NCBI RefSeq assembly: GCF_017356035.1 | Contig: NZ_JAFIQX010000013.1 | Coordinates: 124,001-188,000, forward strand | Direction of reading: 5' to 3' | Origin: Longitalea luteola | GTDB lineage: Bacteria > Bacteroidota > Bacteroidia > Chitinophagales > Chitinophagaceae | DNA: 64,000 nucleotides | Part shown: one piece after another, positions 26,848 to 34,969 of the stretch | Layout: every line of letters begins with the position of its first letter | How positions within the stretch are numbered: the first letter of the stretch is position 1 | The notes under the pieces: model-generated | Database searches by the model: none | The model's input: only the letters and a program-made list of their open reading frames with translations | Told to the model about the DNA's origin: nothing | Made by a program: the position numbers and the translations under genes

Positions 26848-27651
26848 ATGAAGAAGATCATAACTATTATAGCGGCTGTTGCGTTACTGGCAGCCTGTAA
26901 AAAAGCGGAGAACGTTACTTACCGTAACGCTGATAATATATATTTCGATCTTGAACCCCATGGGTATAAAGACAGCATACTGTATTCATTTGCGCTGCAT
27001 CCCGGAATAGAACAGGACACCGTTTGGGTGCCGCTGAAGATCGCGGGCAATCGCGTTGACAGGCAAAGGGTGTACGCGGTAAAAGTGATCGATACAGCTT
27101 CTACAGCCCTTGTTAACCTGCATTATGAGCCATTGAAAGAATCATATACATTCAGCAGCGATTCAGGCACGGCGTTTATGCCAGTGATCCTGTACAATAC
27201 AGATACCATGCTGGTCGATAGAACTTTTACCCTGAGTTTTCAATTAACGCCAACCAGCGATTTTAAAACCGATATGGCGCCGGTCACGGCACGGCTGGTG
27301 TTTTCGAACAGGCTGGAAAAACCGATATGGTGGAATATGTGGCTGGGTGGTTATTATTCGCAGGTTAAACACATGTTGTTCCGACTGGCCGGTACAACCG
27401 AAGAACTTACCATCAAAGGTGAGGATGCGCCCAGGAACACGTATTATGTAGATAAGCTGAAGATCCTGTTAGACCAGCCGAAAACCTGGCTGGAGCTTAA
27501 TCCCGATAAAGGATATAAACTAACCCCCAGGAATGACAGTATTTCTGATTTTTACCATGTAAACACACCGGATAAGATCATTATTTATAAGAAGGAAACC
27601 TCCACCGGTAAATCTTTCTTTATAGATGAGTTTGGCGGACTGGTGATCTAA
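26848..27651 (+). CDS. DUF4843 domain lipoprotein (locus 2)
   Basis: The 267-residue product starts with a lipoprotein signal (MKKIITIIAAVALLAAC, cysteine 17). It continues with short beta-strand segments typical of DUF4843 (NIYFDLEPHG, DTVWVPLKIAGNRVDRQRVYAVKV and a C-terminal WWNMWLGGYYSQVKH). DUF4843 proteins are regularly found directly behind SusD and before a PKD-like lipoprotein, as here, and are thought to be surface-exposed accessory proteins of the importer. No enzymatic residues are recognised. The gene is 14 bases after SusD and 26 bases before the PKD-like gene. Confidence 0.88.
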   Translation: MKKIITIIAAVALLAACKKAENVTYRNADNIYFDLEPHGYKDSILYSFALHPGIEQDTVWVPLKIAGNRVDRQRVYAVKVIDTASTALVNLHYEPLKESYTFSSDSGTAFMPVILYNTDTMLVDRTFTLSFQLTPTSDFKTDMAPVTARLVFSNRLEKPIWWNMWLGGYYSQVKHMLFRLAGTTEELTIKGEDAPRNTYYVDKLKILLDQPKTWLELNPDKGYKLTPRNDSISDFYHVNTPDKIIIYKKETSTGKSFFIDEFGGLVI

Positions 27652-27677
27652 GTGTTAACTGCTTTAAAAATGTTATA

Positions 27678-29096
27678 ATGAAGAAAATAATATTGGTACT
27701 GCTTTCAGCCTTCGCGCTGGTACAGCAGGCCTGTTATAAAGATAAAGGTAATTACGAGTATAATATGCCGGTAGCGCCGACCATTTCAGGTCTTGATACC
27801 TTGTATACAGTCGCATTAGGCGATACATTGATCATACAGCCTACGGTTACAACTACCGATCCCAATGCCAGGTTCTTTTATAGCTGGACAATCTCGATAC
27901 CCGAACAGTTTCGCGATACGGTCATAACAGGATTTCCCCTGAAATATGCATTTGGGCTGGATCCCAAAAAGTATGCGGCCCGCATGACGATCACCGACAG
28001 TTCGAACGGTATGAAATATTTCCGGGAGTTTATGATAGACGGTCAAACAGAATTTTCTGTCGGCACGCTGGTATTGACGCTGGAGAATAACACCTCTCAA
28101 CTGAATTTCGTGAAACCCGATGGCTCCGTTATTTCACGCGTTTACCGGGCCATCCATGGCGTTGATCTGCCGGGCGGTCCACAACAGATCATTCCCCTGG
28201 TGCATCAGGCTTTAACAACAAAGCCTACATTTTGTTATTGGGTCACGGGTACCGAAACAAATGATGCCGGAGTGCGGCTGGCTACCAATACACTGATCCA
28301 GATAAATACACTGCGCAAGAACTTCTTTGACCCGCCGGCTTCAGCCGTGCCCGGACAACTGGAAAGCAAGGCAGATGGGGTTTTGAGAGGGGTGATCAAT
28401 AAAAAATTATATGTAGGCGCCTGGAAAACATTTTATGGCTTTCCCATATACGGGTACTTCGGTGTGCCTACTGCCGGCGATTACGAATTATACAGGCAGG
28501 TAATCTTCAACCAGGCGCCCTATATCATTGGCTATGATAGTAAAGCTAAAAAGGTGGTTGCATTTACCAACTTCGGCGATCCTGCCTACATAGGAACCGA
28601 TTACCAGGTAACCACTACCACTCCTTTTGATCCCAAAAATGTGGGGCTCGATCTCCTGCATTTTCAACAGATCGGCGGCAACAACTGTTTTGCCTTTGGT
28701 AAAGCGGCCGATGGTACCCTGTATGAACTTAAATTCGGCGCCGACTTTATGGGCTTTATTCAATTGTCGCCCCAATATAAGCGTGCATTTGCGCAACCCG
28801 GGCTCATAACACCGCTCACCAGATGGGCAGGCGCACCAGGCGAAATATTTTACTTTAACTCGGGCGATAAGATCTACCGGTACAATCCATTGAACCAGGA
28901 AATACGGCCATTGATAACCGATTTTGGTGGCAAAACGGTAAGCATGGTGAAGATGATCGATAATGGCAATACCCTGGTGGCAGGTATCGAGGGATCCCTG
29001 TATTTCCTGGACGTAAGCACCGGCAAATTCGGCGACATCGTTAAGAAGTACGACGGCATTCCCGGCGCTCCCGTTGATATAGCTATTAAAAATTAA
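27678..29096 (+). CDS. PKD-like family lipoprotein (locus 2)
   Basis: The 472-residue protein has a lipoprotein signal (MKKIILVLLSAFALVQQAC, cysteine 19) followed by YKDKGNYEYNMP, the usual start of the Bacteroidota PKD-like lipoprotein family (PF16407). The first 130 residues form Ig/PKD-like strands (FYSWTISIPEQFRDTVI). The rest has repeated strand motifs (RVYRAIHGVDLPGGPQQIIP, SVGTLVLTLENN) that probably form a propeller. It is a surface accessory of the locus 2 importer, between DUF4843 and the thioredoxin gene, all closely spaced. The function is not established. Confidence 0.88.
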   Translation: MKKIILVLLSAFALVQQACYKDKGNYEYNMPVAPTISGLDTLYTVALGDTLIIQPTVTTTDPNARFFYSWTISIPEQFRDTVITGFPLKYAFGLDPKKYAARMTITDSSNGMKYFREFMIDGQTEFSVGTLVLTLENNTSQLNFVKPDGSVISRVYRAIHGVDLPGGPQQIIPLVHQALTTKPTFCYWVTGTETNDAGVRLATNTLIQINTLRKNFFDPPASAVPGQLESKADGVLRGVINKKLYVGAWKTFYGFPIYGYFGVPTAGDYELYRQVIFNQAPYIIGYDSKAKKVVAFTNFGDPAYIGTDYQVTTTTPFDPKNVGLDLLHFQQIGGNNCFAFGKAADGTLYELKFGADFMGFIQLSPQYKRAFAQPGLITPLTRWAGAPGEIFYFNSGDKIYRYNPLNQEIRPLITDFGGKTVSMVKMIDNGNTLVAGIEGSLYFLDVSTGKFGDIVKKYDGIPGAPVDIAIKN

Positions 29097-29128
29097 TTAC
29101 TCTGTAGAAAAATATTAAACACAATTTC

Positions 29129-30232
29129 ATGAGACCAGCCTTGTTGAAGACCGCATTATTCCTGTTAATTACGCACAGCGCCCTGGCGCAAAAGAAAGCC
29201 CCGCAATTTACTATAAATGCAAAGTTTGCCCACTTTACCGATAGCGTGGTGTACCTGAATTACGGTACCCTCGGTTCATCCAAAACCGACACAGCGAAGG
29301 TTACAAACGGCAGCTTTACCTTTAAAGGACATGTAAAAGAGCCCGTGCCTGCTTTTATTTTTTCAAAAACGTTCAAAGTGAAGGTCGACCTGTTCATCGA
29401 CAATACGCCTATCACCATTACCGGCGATGTTGATTCCATGTTCAATACAAAAGTGACCGGTAAAGGCGTCGTGCAGGAATTTGAAATGTTTAACCAACAG
29501 TTAATGAATAACCGCAAGCGAACGATTGCCGTTTACCAAAAAGCCTATGATCTGAAACAGGCGGGCGATACCGTGGCTGCCAAGGAACTGCAGGCCAGGG
29601 CCGACAGCCAGTATAACTGGGAATTCAAGGCGAGGAACCAGTATATTGTTGACCATCCGAAAAGTTATATAGCGGCGAAAGAATTACTGGCCTATACCAG
29701 CACCATAACGCTGGCCAACAGCATTAAGCTGTTCAACGGGCTCGATGCTTCCATAAAATCAACGAACGTGGGTAAGGAGATCGCTGCCCGCATTGAGCTG
29801 TTGAGTAAAGTGGAAGAGGGAAAACCTGCGCAGAACTTTACGCAAAGCACCCCTGATGGAAAACCGGTTCAACTTGCCGATTATAAAGGCCGTTATGTAC
29901 TGGTAGAATTCTGGGCCAGCTGGTGCGGTCCCTGCCGGGCCGAGAATCCCAACCTGCTGAAGCAATATCAGCTGTACAATAACAAGGGATTCGATATCCT
30001 CAGTGTATCGCTCGATAACAATAAAGACTACTGGCTGAAAGCCGTTGAAAAAGATGCGCTGCCCTGGACGCAGGTATCTGATCTGAAAGGCTGGAACAAT
30101 GAGGTGGCCGTTTTATATGGCATCCGTGCCGTACCGGCCAGTTTCCTGATCGATCCGGCGGGAAAGATCGTTGCCACCGGATTGCGCGGCGAAGCGCTGA
30201 ATAAAAAGCTGGAATCGCTTTTTGCCAGGTAA
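29129..30232 (+). CDS. DUF4369-containing TlpA-like thioredoxin (locus 2)
   Basis: The 367-residue protein has a cleavable signal (MRPALLKTALFLLITHSALA). A DUF4369 beta-domain spans about 25-115 (FTINAKFAHFTDSVVYLNYG, LFIDNTPITITGDVD), with a helical middle part after it. A thioredoxin-like domain covers about 225-365, with the active site FWASWCGPCRAENP (cysteines near 266 and 269) and the later cis-proline segment VPASFLIDPAGKI. In the family these are periplasmic disulfide reductases or thiol peroxidase relatives. It closes the locus 2 operon, 32 bases behind the PKD-like gene, and is followed by a strong terminator. Confidence 0.93.
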   Translation: MRPALLKTALFLLITHSALAQKKAPQFTINAKFAHFTDSVVYLNYGTLGSSKTDTAKVTNGSFTFKGHVKEPVPAFIFSKTFKVKVDLFIDNTPITITGDVDSMFNTKVTGKGVVQEFEMFNQQLMNNRKRTIAVYQKAYDLKQAGDTVAAKELQARADSQYNWEFKARNQYIVDHPKSYIAAKELLAYTSTITLANSIKLFNGLDASIKSTNVGKEIAARIELLSKVEEGKPAQNFTQSTPDGKPVQLADYKGRYVLVEFWASWCGPCRAENPNLLKQYQLYNNKGFDILSVSLDNNKDYWLKAVEKDALPWTQVSDLKGWNNEVAVLYGIRAVPASFLIDPAGKIVATGLRGEALNKKLESLFAR

Positions 30233-30308
30233 GCGGCGCCAACGGAAAGGTAGCATTATATGAAAGACCAGCATATTGGTGAGCGGTGAATATCGCCTGC
30301 TCACTCCC

Positions 30309-30349
30309 GCGGTACATGCAGGCGAAAGCCAGGTATGTACCGCTTTTTT
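30309..30349 (+). terminator. Intrinsic terminator of the locus 2 operon
   Basis: GCGGTACA at 30309-30316 pairs with TGTACCGC at 30336-30343, enclosing a second small stem (GGC/GCC), and six T residues follow. A further GTGAGC/GCTCAC stem lies just ahead at 30280-30304. Together they give a clear end of transcription behind the thioredoxin gene. Confidence 0.8.
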
Positions 30350-30351
30350 AT

Positions 30352-30575
30352 GCAAAACGCTGAACGCTGAACGCGGAACGCAAAACGCTGAACGCTAAAC
30401 GCTAAACGCAAAACGCAAATACCGCTGAGGGCTCAAGGCTGAAGGCAAAACGCAAATACCGCTGAGGGCTCAAGGCTGAAGGCAAAACACCACATCCGCC
30501 GAAGGCGGTTTTCGTAATGAGCCTTAAGCCTTAAGCCTTAAGCCTTCAGCCTTAAGCCTTAAGCGTTAGGCGTTA
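30352..30575. repeat. Nested short repeats with a 37-bp duplication and inverted arms
   Basis: The left part is made of AACGC-type units (AACGCTGAACGC and variants) from about 30355. A 37-bp unit is then tandemly duplicated at 30408-30444 and 30445-30481, with a partial third copy. A small hairpin CCGCC-GAA-GGCGG followed by TTTT lies at 30496-30512. The right part (about 30520-30577) consists of eight or so 7-bp GCCTTAA units. GGCTGAAGGC in the left part is the exact reverse complement of GCCTTCAGCC on the right, so the two halves can fold back on each other. No protein is encoded here. Confidence 0.85.
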
Positions 30576-30633
30576 GGCAATAATGCATTTCCAGCTGCGT
30601 TTAAGGATGCATATTATTTTTAAATCAGATCTT

Positions 30634-31188
30634 ATGGCAACTTTACAGGAATTTTCGAAAAATTTCGATGGGAAAGCGGTCCCGGAAGCATTGAGCCAGC
30701 TGTTGGAATTTCAGGAGGAAGCAGGATTTGAATGTTATGCACAAGGTTTCGGTCTGTTATGTGACGACAAAAGCGGATTAAAGAATGGATGGTCAAACGA
30801 TCCGGCTTTCCTTGGCAAATTAATGCCTTTCGCCCAGGCAAACAGCGGCGGTTCATTTTATGCCTTGTGGCAATATGAAAATACCGTGGGTTTGCATAGA
30901 TTGCCCGTAGTAATTTTCGGCGATGAAGGTGGTGAATATATCGTTGCTGAAAATATAAAAGGTTTGTTGCAATTGCTTACACTAGACGTAGAGCCGATCG
31001 TATATGAAAAAGTCAGTTATTATAAAGGCGCCGGTCAAGAGCCCAGTGACTATGCGAAGAACTTCAGGAAGTGGCTGAAAATGCGGTTCAACCTTGACCC
31101 AATTGAAAAAGCAGAACAGATCGTAGCCCCTGCCCAGGAAAAATACCAGGCTACATTCGATGCCTGGAAGCAACAGTATTTCGGCTAG
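30634..31188 (+). CDS. Small cytoplasmic protein of unknown function (possible SUKH-like)
   Basis: I do not firmly recognise the family. From ATG 30634 (MATLQEFSKNFDG) the product has 184 residues with no signal peptide; an upstream frame from 30583 runs back into the repeat cluster and is unlikely. The central part reads NSGGSFYALWQYENTVGLHRLPVVIFGDEGGEYIVAENIK when taken in pieces, a glycine/aromatic strand pattern that resembles SMI1/KNR4 (SUKH) proteins, where SFYALW and PVVIFG are typical. SUKH proteins include toxin-immunity members, but no toxin gene is next to it. The gene stands alone between two repeat clusters. Confidence 0.7.
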   Translation: MATLQEFSKNFDGKAVPEALSQLLEFQEEAGFECYAQGFGLLCDDKSGLKNGWSNDPAFLGKLMPFAQANSGGSFYALWQYENTVGLHRLPVVIFGDEGGEYIVAENIKGLLQLLTLDVEPIVYEKVSYYKGAGQEPSDYAKNFRKWLKMRFNLDPIEKAEQIVAPAQEKYQATFDAWKQQYFG

Positions 31189-31210
31189 CTGTTTTTAATG
31201 ATAGTGAAAA

Positions 31211-31244
31211 GGTATGTTACCCAGGGTAACATGCCTTTTTTTTT
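31211..31244 (+). terminator. Intrinsic terminator behind the SUKH-like gene
   Basis: GGTATGTTACC at 31211-31221 pairs with GGTAACATGCC at 31225-31235 (one G-U pair), with a three-base loop, and nine T residues follow. It ends transcription 22 bases after the stop codon. Confidence 0.85.
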
Positions 31245-31256
31245 GTATGCGTGTAA

Positions 31257-31950
31257 TGGCCGCTGTTACTTGTTTTTTGGTCGTTGCAAGCCGTAATGAC
31301 GTCAAAACAGCCTGCAAGTAGATCATTACGGGCTGTTATGATACCATACCAGGCTGTTATGCTACAAATACAGGCTGTTTTGGTAACATTACAGCGTAAA
31401 ATCGGATCAATCCAGGTGAATTTTCATCATTTCAACCTGGCTATGGATCGTTTCCATCTCACTTCGGATCATTGTTTGGCTGTAACGGACCGTTGTTACT
31501 TGTTTTTTGGTCATTGCAAGCCGAAATAGCGTGAAAGCAGGTTGCAATTGGATCATAACAGGCTGTTATGATACCATAGCAGCCTGTTATGCTATTAATA
31601 CACGGGTTTTATTACCATTACAGCGTGAAATCGGATCATTTCAAGTGAATTTTCATCATTTCAACCTGGCTTCGAATCGTTTCCATCTGGTTTCTGATCG
31701 TTGCAGCGTGTATTTTCGTCATTGCAAGCTGTTTCTGTAAGTTTACCACTTGCAATGAAGTATTAACAGCATATAATGATGAAATAACAGCTTGTTATGA
31801 GCGCATACCAGGCTGTTATGATGAAATAACAACCTGCAACGATGAAATAACAGCCCGCAACGATAACATAACACGCGGAAATGATTCATTGCAAGCCAAC
31901 TTCGGTCCATTTCAGGCATGTAATGATAAATGCTCGTTCAAGATGACGAT
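31257..31950. repeat. Array of degenerate 21-bp units (minisatellite-like)
   Basis: Most of this 690-base gap consists of imperfect 20-22-bp units. At 31757, 31778, 31799, 31820, 31841, 31862 and 31883 seven units start exactly 21 bp apart, several beginning GATGAAATAACA. At 31616, 31637, 31657, 31678, 31699 and 31720 units beginning CATT or CGTT occur at 20-21-bp steps. Two core types, TTGCAAGCCTG-like and its near reverse complement CAGGCTGTTAT, alternate in blocks of opposite orientation. Two ORFs across it (31284-31529, 31507-31740) owe their length to 21 being a multiple of three and are not annotated. Confidence 0.85.
31265..31734. repeat. Two direct copies of a 230-bp block within the 21-bp array
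   Basis: The block starting GTTACTTGTTTTTTGGTC at 31265 returns at 31495, and the ATCGGATCA landmarks at 31401 and 31630 confirm an offset of 229-230 bp. The copies differ at many scattered positions, so the duplication is not recent. Confidence 0.8.
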
Positions 31951-32014
31951 TTGGGAAAAATTATATCATCCCAAGCTCAGTTTACAGGCACAATTTTTAC
32001 AGTAAATTTCCATC

Positions 32015-32581
32015 ATGAAGACCGAAAAAGAAAAAATGCTGGCCGGCGAGCTCTATAATGCGCTCGATCCAACCCTTTCAGCAGAAAGATTAAAAGCCAG
32101 GCTGCTCATCAAAGCCCTCAATGATAGCCGGGAGGATGAGCCGGAAGAACGCAGCCGCATATTAAAGGAATTGCTGCCCAACGCAGCGGAAGGACTTTGG
32201 CTGCAACCACCGTTTTACTGCGACTACGGTTATAATATAAAATTAGGCCGCAACGTGTTCTTCAATTTCAACTGTGTAATACTGGATGTAATGCAGGTTA
32301 CCATAGGCAGCAGAACCTTGTTTGGTCCTAATGTGCAAATCTATACAGCTACCCACCCGGTCAATTATAAAGAACGGGCTTCCGGGCTGGAATATGCCAA
32401 ACCCATAACTATCGGTGAAGATGTATGGGTAGGAGGGAGTGCGGTTATTTGTCCGGGTGTTAGCATTGGCGACCGCACTGTAATCGGCGCGGGCAGTGTA
32501 GTAACCAAAGATATTCCGGCTGACGTATTTGCCGCCGGCAACCCCTGCAAGGTGATCCGGCCTTTGGAGAAGGATCAATGA
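32015..32581 (+). CDS. Sugar O-acetyltransferase, maltose/galactoside acetyltransferase family
   Basis: The 188-residue protein has the Mac N-terminal helical domain (EKEKMLAGELYNALDP; 1-60) and a left-handed beta-helix of hexapeptide repeats (about 65-185) with FYCDYGYNIKLG, VQIYTATHPV (active-site histidine in this family), YAKPITIGEDVWVGG and VIGAGSVVTKDIPADVFAAGNP. These are the usual signatures of LacA/Maa enzymes, which transfer acetyl from acetyl-CoA to a sugar hydroxyl. The length is normal for the family. It is a single gene after the repeat array and converges with the symporter gene 12 bases away. Confidence 0.94.
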   Translation: MKTEKEKMLAGELYNALDPTLSAERLKARLLIKALNDSREDEPEERSRILKELLPNAAEGLWLQPPFYCDYGYNIKLGRNVFFNFNCVILDVMQVTIGSRTLFGPNVQIYTATHPVNYKERASGLEYAKPITIGEDVWVGGSAVICPGVSIGDRTVIGAGSVVTKDIPADVFAAGNPCKVIRPLEKDQ

Positions 32582-32593
32582 GCGCAGGACTGT

Positions 32594-33586
32594 TTATCTT
32601 CGCCGCGACATGCCTTGCGCTATAATACTTACGGCAATAAGTTGCAATGCATGATACAGCATAATGGGCAGGAGCAGGATGCCCATGAGGGGACTGTTCA
32701 TAAAGATCACCTTCGCCATCACTGTGCCATGCACCAGTGATTTTTTTGAGCCGCAGAATGTAGCGGTGATCCTGTCTTCCCGGTTAAAATGAAGTAAACG
32801 CGCTATAGTTCCCGTTATAAAGTATACAAAAAAGAACAAGCCCAGCAAACAGGCGCCCAGGATAAACAATTCGCCAATCCCCAGGGTGCTGAACATGTGC
32901 TGGTGGAATGATTCGCTGAAGGCTGTATAAACGATAGCGAGTATCGTAAGCTGATCAAAGTACTTCAACTGCTTACTGTACTTTTCTGCCAGCCGGCCCA
33001 AACGCGTGGGGTTCAGCAGTAAACCGGCCACAACCGGCAGCAGGATCTGCAACAACAATTTCATCACTACATCGCTCATATCTATACGTTGGTCGCTGCT
33101 TCCGGTGGCCAGGGCCATCCACGCTGGTGTAAATATAATTCCCAGCAGGCTGGAGATGCTCGCATTGAAAATAGCCGCCGGAATATTTCCATGTGCAATT
33201 GACACCATTACAACCGATGAAGAGACGGTAGACGGCAATGCTGCCAGGAAAAAGCTGCCCAGCCATAATACGGCGGTCTCACCGTGGTTGAGCCATGGCC
33301 GGAACAACAGCACCAAAACGGGGAACAGGAGGAAGGTGCCTGCTTGTACCAGCAGATGCAGGCGCCAGTTACTGAGCCCGGCTACCAGCTTTTGCCGGTT
33401 AAGTTTCAAACCATAAAAAAAGAAGATAAAAGAAACGCCCACACTGGCCAGGGACGATATCGAGAATGGCCCTTTCGCGATCCCTGCATCGGGGAACTGC
33501 GAAGCCAGGATGATCATGCCTATAATGGAAAGTATGAACCAGTCGAGCCCGAACCTGCCCAGTATTTGCACTACTTTGCTTGCCAT
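32594..33586 (-). CDS. Bile acid:sodium symporter-like (SBF-like, YfeH type) transporter
   Basis: The 330-residue protein has about ten hydrophobic helices and family motifs of the SBF-like group (PF13593): SVGVSFIFFFYGLKLN, FLAALPSTVSSSVVMVSIAHGN, NASISSLLGIIFTP and the C-terminal FCGSKKSLVHGTVMAKV. The STVSSSVV stretch corresponds to the broken helix of the ion site in this superfamily. The substrate is not known for bacterial members. It lies alone on the minus strand, convergent with the acetyltransferase and preceded by a 16-bp tandem repeat. Confidence 0.92.
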   Translation of the reverse strand: MASKVVQILGRFGLDWFILSIIGMIILASQFPDAGIAKGPFSISSLASVGVSFIFFFYGLKLNRQKLVAGLSNWRLHLLVQAGTFLLFPVLVLLFRPWLNHGETAVLWLGSFFLAALPSTVSSSVVMVSIAHGNIPAAIFNASISSLLGIIFTPAWMALATGSSDQRIDMSDVVMKLLLQILLPVVAGLLLNPTRLGRLAEKYSKQLKYFDQLTILAIVYTAFSESFHQHMFSTLGIGELFILGACLLGLFFFVYFITGTIARLLHFNREDRITATFCGSKKSLVHGTVMAKVIFMNSPLMGILLLPIMLYHALQLIAVSIIAQGMSRRR

Positions 33587-33619
33587 ATTATTTGCAAGAT
33601 AATGAACCCTGGTATTATC

Positions 33620-33680
33620 AGTTATTCAGTTCCTAAGTTATTCAGTTCTTAAGTTATTCAGTTCTTAAGTTATTCAGTTT
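33620..33680. repeat. Four tandem copies of a 16-bp unit
   Basis: AGTTATTCAGTTCCTA at 33620-33635 is followed by AGTTATTCAGTTCTTA at 33636-33651 and 33652-33667 and a partial AGTTATTCAGTTT at 33668-33680. The array lies between the symporter start and the stop of the PepSY gene, both on the minus strand. Confidence 0.9.
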
Positions 33681-33701
33681 GAATAAACGAAGTTTGAATA
33701 A

Positions 33702-34958
33702 TTAAACCAGTTCCATTTCCTCCACCATCCGTTTTTGTTTAGCGGCAGGTTTCCTCGCTTTTCGTTTTTTTCCAAACCAGATAATGAAACCGGTGATGGG
33801 TAAACTGGCCGATACCAGGCTGATGAGGAAAGCGATGATCTTACCGGTTATACCGCCAATAGCGCCTACGTGAATGTCGTAATTCATTCGCACCAGTTTA
33901 TCGGCCGCACTGCCTTGCTCATAGGGTTTATTGAAGATGCTTTTGCCGGGGATCTCTTTCAGGGAGTACCGGTCGAAAAGCCGTGTGTGGTTCTTATAAT
34001 AAGTGCCTTCCTCCGGATTGTGCGAAACGGAGATGGCATCGCTGAACTTCTGCGCAAAGGTGATCTGCAAACTGCCCTGGCCTTTATACACCCGGTTCAT
34101 ATTATGCCATACACTGTCTTCCGCCGAATACAGGGCGGTTTGGGCGGGAATATTCGCAGTATCGGAAAATACAGTGGCCCTTCTTTCAGGCATTTTATTG
34201 CCGCCGGAAGCAACCCAGTAGATCGATTTGGGCACCCATTTAAATCCATAGTAAATGCCAGTGATGGCAATGATGAGCGCGCCTATGAGCACATAGAAGC
34301 CGAGCACATTATGCAGGTCGTAGTTCACCCGTTTGAAAGTCGCTTTCCATTTTATTTTAAAGCTCTTGTTTACATTGGCTTTACGCAGGTTCTTTGGCCA
34401 CCACATGATCAGTCCGGAAATGAGCAGGAAAATAAAGACCAGGGTGCTCCAGCTTACTATCTGTTGTCCTATTTCGCGCGGCAGCCACAGGTTGAAATGA
34501 CCGATGAGCATAATGCGGAAAAAATCCTTTTCCAGCGCTTTTGCTTTCAACACTTCTCCCGAGTAGGGATTCATGTAGATCATCATATAACCCGTTTTTT
34601 TATCGCGGTAGGTAGCGATCGCTGCCTTGCCTTTACCTGGATACTGAACCGCATTGATAACCGAACCTGGTTTTCCGGCCTTATCGCCAAACTGGTGTTG
34701 TTCGGCGATCTTCTTAAGCACCGATGGGCTCAGGCAGGCTTTTTCTTCCGCCTTAACAAACTGGTAAGGTTGCGTAAGGCTGGTGATCTCTTTTTGAAAA
34801 CAATAGATACAGCCGGTAATGCTCACAATGAAAACGATCAAACCAGAGACCAGTCCCAGCCACAGGTGCAACCAGTCGTTAATGGTACGGAACAGGGATC
34901 TGCCGCTTTTCCTGCGTGCAGCAGCTTTCAGTGATGTGGAAACGGATTGGTTGCTCAT
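33702..34958 (-). CDS. PepSY-associated membrane protein (iron-regulated membrane protein type)
   Basis: The 418-residue protein has four main membrane helices: LWLGLVSGLIVFIVSITGCIYCF (about 33-55), one near SWTLVFIFLLISGLIMWWP, one near LGFYVLIGALIIAITGIYYGF and a last one near IIAFLISLVSASLPITGFIIWF. The PepSY_TM motifs RTINDWLHLWLGL, NVLGFY and DIHVGAIGG are present, with a periplasmic PepSY-like segment (YMMIYMNPYSGEVL). In Bacteroidota such proteins accompany siderophore receptors and are thought to reduce or release iron from the siderophore. It starts 11 bases after the TonB receptor gene, so they form an operon. Confidence 0.92.
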   Translation of the reverse strand: MSNQSVSTSLKAAARRKSGRSLFRTINDWLHLWLGLVSGLIVFIVSITGCIYCFQKEITSLTQPYQFVKAEEKACLSPSVLKKIAEQHQFGDKAGKPGSVINAVQYPGKGKAAIATYRDKKTGYMMIYMNPYSGEVLKAKALEKDFFRIMLIGHFNLWLPREIGQQIVSWSTLVFIFLLISGLIMWWPKNLRKANVNKSFKIKWKATFKRVNYDLHNVLGFYVLIGALIIAITGIYYGFKWVPKSIYWVASGGNKMPERRATVFSDTANIPAQTALYSAEDSVWHNMNRVYKGQGSLQITFAQKFSDAISVSHNPEEGTYYKNHTRLFDRYSLKEIPGKSIFNKPYEQGSAADKLVRMNYDIHVGAIGGITGKIIAFLISLVSASLPITGFIIWFGKKRKARKPAAKQKRMVEEMELV

Positions 34959-34969
34959 GTTGCTGCAGA

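Noticed and set aside
31284-31740. Two plus-strand ORFs (81 and 77 codons) in the 21-bp repeat array
   Set aside because: Their length follows from the 21-bp (seven-codon) period and the absence of in-phase stops; the two ORFs use related sequence in the two 230-bp copies but have no signal, domain or start context.
31257-31950. CRISPR array
   Set aside because: Units are degenerate, contiguous and without unique spacers of constant length, and no cas genes are present.
33870-34934. Plus-strand open frame of 354 codons
   Set aside because: It lies fully opposite the PepSY membrane protein gene, which has clear family motifs and an operon partner; the plus-strand translation shows no recognisable domain.
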